64,000 bases of DNA from a candidate division WOR-3 bacterium (GTDB lineage Bacteria > SDB-A). The DNA lies in the NCBI GenBank assembly GCA_016934535.1, contig JAFGSQ010000010.1, positions 1 through 64,000 of the forward strand. The letters run 5' to 3'. Positions 61,689 through 64,000 of the stretch are shown here, in pieces. Below the pieces are notes generated by a model, which was not told where the DNA came from, ran no database searches, and saw nothing but the letters and a program-made list of their open reading frames with translations. The translations under genes and the position numbers were made by a program. Numbering within the stretch: the stretch's first letter is position 1; every line of letters begins with the position of its first letter.

Positions 61689-63445
61689 GTGGCCGCCTGC
61701 AATGAAATCAGTGTGTTTCGGATTTCTTCACCGCTTAAATTTTTAAAGCTGTCAGAGTTTTTGCACGCGTGCGCTATATACGACAAAGCGCCGAGGTGCA
61801 TTTCCGGAGAAAGCGTCGGGGAAACGAGAAGGATAATTACATTTACTTTTTTCGCCTTTTTCCCCCACGATATTCCTTCTTCTGAAATTGCTATGACAAT
61901 TTTCGGCTTTTTCATTATTCGCAGTCTGCAATGAGGAAGCACGACTCCATCCGAGAGGATTGTCTCCTGCAGATTTTCTCTGACATTCGAAGCGTCTATC
62001 ACAGCCATTCGGTCGGGGAAAAATCCCTTTTTCTCGCCCTCTCGCGCCAGTGCGTCTATGGTCATTTTCCTGTCATAAATTCCGTCGAGGCGGATGCAGG
62101 AGATGTCATCTTTACTGAAACGATGGCGTTTCGGCAAAACTCTCGGACTCTTTACCATATCTTCTTCACCGATTACCCATGTCTGCCATTTTTTTATGTA
62201 TCTTTCAGTGACAAAAACCCCGAACACTGAAAATAATACAAGGGAGGGAATGACTATGTCCGCGACAGTCTGCCCTTTTTCACCGAGAATGCTGACGAGA
62301 AAAGCCGATTCCACCGCCGCGACGCCGTCCTGAGGAACCATGAGCGGAGGTACGCAATTTACTATTTTCGGTTCATTTTTCATAAGTTTCAAAACGAATT
62401 TTACACTGACGTACTGAGAAACGCCTCTGCTTATTATGTAAATTAAAATCGGCGAAAGAATTGGCGTGCTGAACTTTGCAAAATCAATCTCCGCTCCGAT
62501 AAGAGCGAAGAACAGCAGGTTGAAAGCGGGCATAATGTTCTCGATTTTCATAGAGTCAAAGGCCATCGATCCCGAAAAATTTGATATCAGCGCTCCTGCG
62601 ACCAGAACCGCTATGAGAAAAGGCAGGTGGAGAAGTATTGATAATCCTGTAATGACGGTTACAATCCCCGCTACAGTCAAAAACATCTCCATGGAAGGAG
62701 CCGGGTGCTCGGAAAGAAGCCTGACCATAAAAAAATCCATGCGCCTCTTTTTATCGCTATTTCCGATCCCGTGAATCAGGATCCAGAGAAATACGAACGC
62801 CCCTATGCCTATCAATACAGCCACACCGATGTCTTTGGTGGTTTGCGTAAAGGATAGTTCCCCGCCTGTCTGTGTTTTTATCTGAATTAAAACGGAAAAA
62901 ATGAGTATTGCGAAAAGGTCGACTATGGCCATGATGTTTCCTATTATATTTCTTATGTCTCCTTCGATTTCATATCTGTTCATTATCGCAAAAATAATTG
63001 CCGGAGACTGAGCTATTGCTATAGACGCTATGAGAAGGGATATAAACAAATCTATTCCGGATTCTTCAAACATCTTCCCGTAAAAATAAAATGAGAAAAA
63101 AACCACAGTAAATGTCATTGCGACGTTGGCGATCGAAACCCAAAAAACTTTTTTCAGGATTTTTCTCATTCTTGTGAAATGAAGTTCTTCCCCTATGCCG
63201 AAAGCGATCAGCGAAAGGAAAGCAAATATAATAAATTGAAAAGAAACAAATTCTTTCGAATATACTTCGGCAACTTTGTCGGAAATGTTTCTCATAACGA
63301 GGATAGTGAGAGGACCTATAACGATTCCGCCCAGTATCTGTCCGATTATCTCGCTGATTCTCATCCTTCTTGCCACTCTTCCGCCGAGGTTTCCCGCAAG
63401 AATCAGCAATCCGATTGTCAGTATGTGAAGACCGTAGCTATTCAT
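61685..63445 (-). CDS. Cation/proton antiporter (CPA2-like) with C-terminal EIIA-type domain
   Basis: 586 residues. About twelve membrane helices cover 1-410, with the transport-type Asp in helix IMAIVDLFAIL and paired broken-helix Gly/Pro segments. The C-terminal 140 residues form a PTS EIIA(type 2)-like domain: LSDGVVLPHCRL with the phospho-His near residue 505, and ILLVSPTLSPEMHLGALSYIA. Phosphorylation or nucleotide sensing there could gate ion exchange. No PTS genes are nearby. Overlaps both neighbours (8 bases with the TPR gene, 4 bases with the cyclase gene). Confidence 0.88.
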   Translation of the reverse strand: MNSYGLHILTIGLLILAGNLGGRVARRMRISEIIGQILGGIVIGPLTILVMRNISDKVAEVYSKEFVSFQFIIFAFLSLIAFGIGEELHFTRMRKILKKVFWVSIANVAMTFTVVFFSFYFYGKMFEESGIDLFISLLIASIAIAQSPAIIFAIMNRYEIEGDIRNIIGNIMAIVDLFAILIFSVLIQIKTQTGGELSFTQTTKDIGVAVLIGIGAFVFLWILIHGIGNSDKKRRMDFFMVRLLSEHPAPSMEMFLTVAGIVTVITGLSILLHLPFLIAVLVAGALISNFSGSMAFDSMKIENIMPAFNLLFFALIGAEIDFAKFSTPILSPILIYIISRGVSQYVSVKFVLKLMKNEPKIVNCVPPLMVPQDGVAAVESAFLVSILGEKGQTVADIVIPSLVLFSVFGVFVTERYIKKWQTWVIGEEDMVKSPRVLPKRHRFSKDDISCIRLDGIYDRKMTIDALAREGEKKGFFPDRMAVIDASNVRENLQETILSDGVVLPHCRLRIMKKPKIVIAISEEGISWGKKAKKVNVIILLVSPTLSPEMHLGALSYIAHACKNSDSFKNLSGEEIRNTLISLQAAT

Positions 63446-64000
63446 TGTACAGTATGTACTCGATGGAATCCGCTTTGTAATACAGTGTCTTGGCTCTGAC
63501 CGTATCTCCTCCCTTTTCCAGAAGTCTTGCGTAAGCTCTCCAAAGCTCAGGATCTTCAGGTCTCTTTTCGGACAACAGCCTGAAAAGCCTTTCAGCTTTC
63601 ACAAGATCTGCCTGCTCTTCGTTTACTGCGGCGAGAGAATATAGAAAACGGATGTTATCCGGTTCGATTTGCACCAAGCGTTCAAGAATGCCCTCGGCAT
63701 CGGCAAGTTTTCTTCTCTGTTGTAATAAAAGAGCGAGTGAATACCGGGCGTAAACGTCTGAGGAATCCGAAAGGACAGCTTTTGAATAAAAATACTCCGC
63801 TTTTTCAAGGTCCCCGATCTTCCTGTAAATGTTTCCCATGGCCAGATTCCCATGAAAGTTCAGTGAGTCAGCGACAATAGATATTTCGGCCGCCTCGTGA
63901 GCTTTCTCTGTTTCTCCGCATGCAAACAGAGCCCTGGCGTACAATCCGTTCGCCGTTGGAGATTCCGGGTTTATTTCAACCGCTTTTTTACTCTCAGAAA
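63438..64000 (-). CDS. TPR protein (partial, continues past the window)
   Basis: The frame is open to the last base; at least 187 C-terminal residues are visible. They form at least five tetratricopeptide units (SESKKAVEINPESPTANG, EYFYSKAVLSDSSDVYARYSLA, ILERLVQIEPDNIRFLYSLA, LFRLLSEKRPEDPELWRAYA). The TTG at 63944 is an internal Leu, not the start. The overlap with the antiporter gene places it in the same operon, upstream. Function cannot be given without the N-terminus. Confidence 0.78.
   Translation of the reverse strand, partial: SESKKAVEINPESPTANGLYARALFACGETEKAHEAAEISIVADSLNFHGNLAMGNIYRKIGDLEKAEYFYSKAVLSDSSDVYARYSLALLLQQRRKLADAEGILERLVQIEPDNIRFLYSLAAVNEEQADLVKAERLFRLLSEKRPEDPELWRAYARLLEKGGDTVRAKTLYYKADSIEYILYNE

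Noticed and set aside
63438-63944. Complete 168-residue TPR protein
   Set aside because: The supposed start is an internal TTG; the same frame continues with TPR sequence to the end of the window.

Overview
The window looks like a chromosomal segment of a Gram-negative, probably uncultured bacterium. It has an outer-membrane barrel, a TonB-dependent receptor, at least five lipoproteins and a secreted beta-helix protein with a C-terminal tail resembling a type IX sorting domain. A PorX-like regulator and a BtuG-like propeller suggest affinity to the Bacteroidota/FCB side of the tree or to candidate phyla near it. This placement is inference; the window has no rRNA or other firm taxonomic marker. 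Coding density is very high, many genes overlap by 4 bases (ATGA), and no tRNA, rRNA, IS element or CRISPR array was seen.

Layout. 1-1740: end of an outer-membrane protein gene, a strong terminator, then an unusual run of hairpins linked by CACGAAG/CTTCGTG motifs. 1747-11075 (minus strand): a nucleotide-sugar dehydrogenase, small membrane and TPR proteins (one frameshifted at an A11 run) and a NuoEFG-like electron-transfer module whose large subunit is a NuoG-GltD-molybdopterin fusion with a degenerate Mo site. 11129-15278: an O-antigen-ligase-like protein, two nuclease-like proteins and a lipoprotein. 15530-18969 (minus): a corrinoid-uptake operon (BtuB-like receptor and BtuG-like lipoprotein) behind a consensus-like promoter and a cobalamin riboswitch. 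18989-25494: parAB, three tandem M42 peptidases, rph and rluD. 25476-31728: lipoprotein, PorX-like regulator, a caspase-fold (C25-like) protease without signal peptide, a DUF4097-like protein and rsmI. 31725-37708: an inositol-phospholipid pair (CDP-alcohol phosphotransferase and inositol-3-phosphate synthase), tmk, a CtpA-type protease, a PfkB kinase and rpe. 37855-47221: secreted proteins, the complete ribD-ribE-ribBA-ribH riboflavin set, nusB, a metallophosphoesterase apparently started at ATC, an M23 lipoprotein, an ABC exporter and a prepilin peptidase. 47222-58099: clpB, a double-domain ThyX, a large ATPase-TPR-BTAD regulator, a zinc-ribbon protein, the beta-helix protein and an RlmI-type methyltransferase. 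58077-64000 (minus): a TPR protein, a cation/proton antiporter with an EIIA-like tail and a soluble-adenylyl-cyclase-like protein, all overlapping.

Working together. The best candidates for a new system are (i) the overlapping TPR / antiporter-EIIA / sAC-like cyclase operon, which reads as an ion, pH or bicarbonate sensing unit; (ii) the hairpin array with conserved linkers at 1382-1688; (iii) the NuoG-GltD-molybdopterin fusion; and (iv) the B12 operon whose riboswitch terminator contains the receptor start codon. Several genes appear to be transcribed with little or no 5' leader, because good -10 boxes lie 6-17 bases before their start codons.
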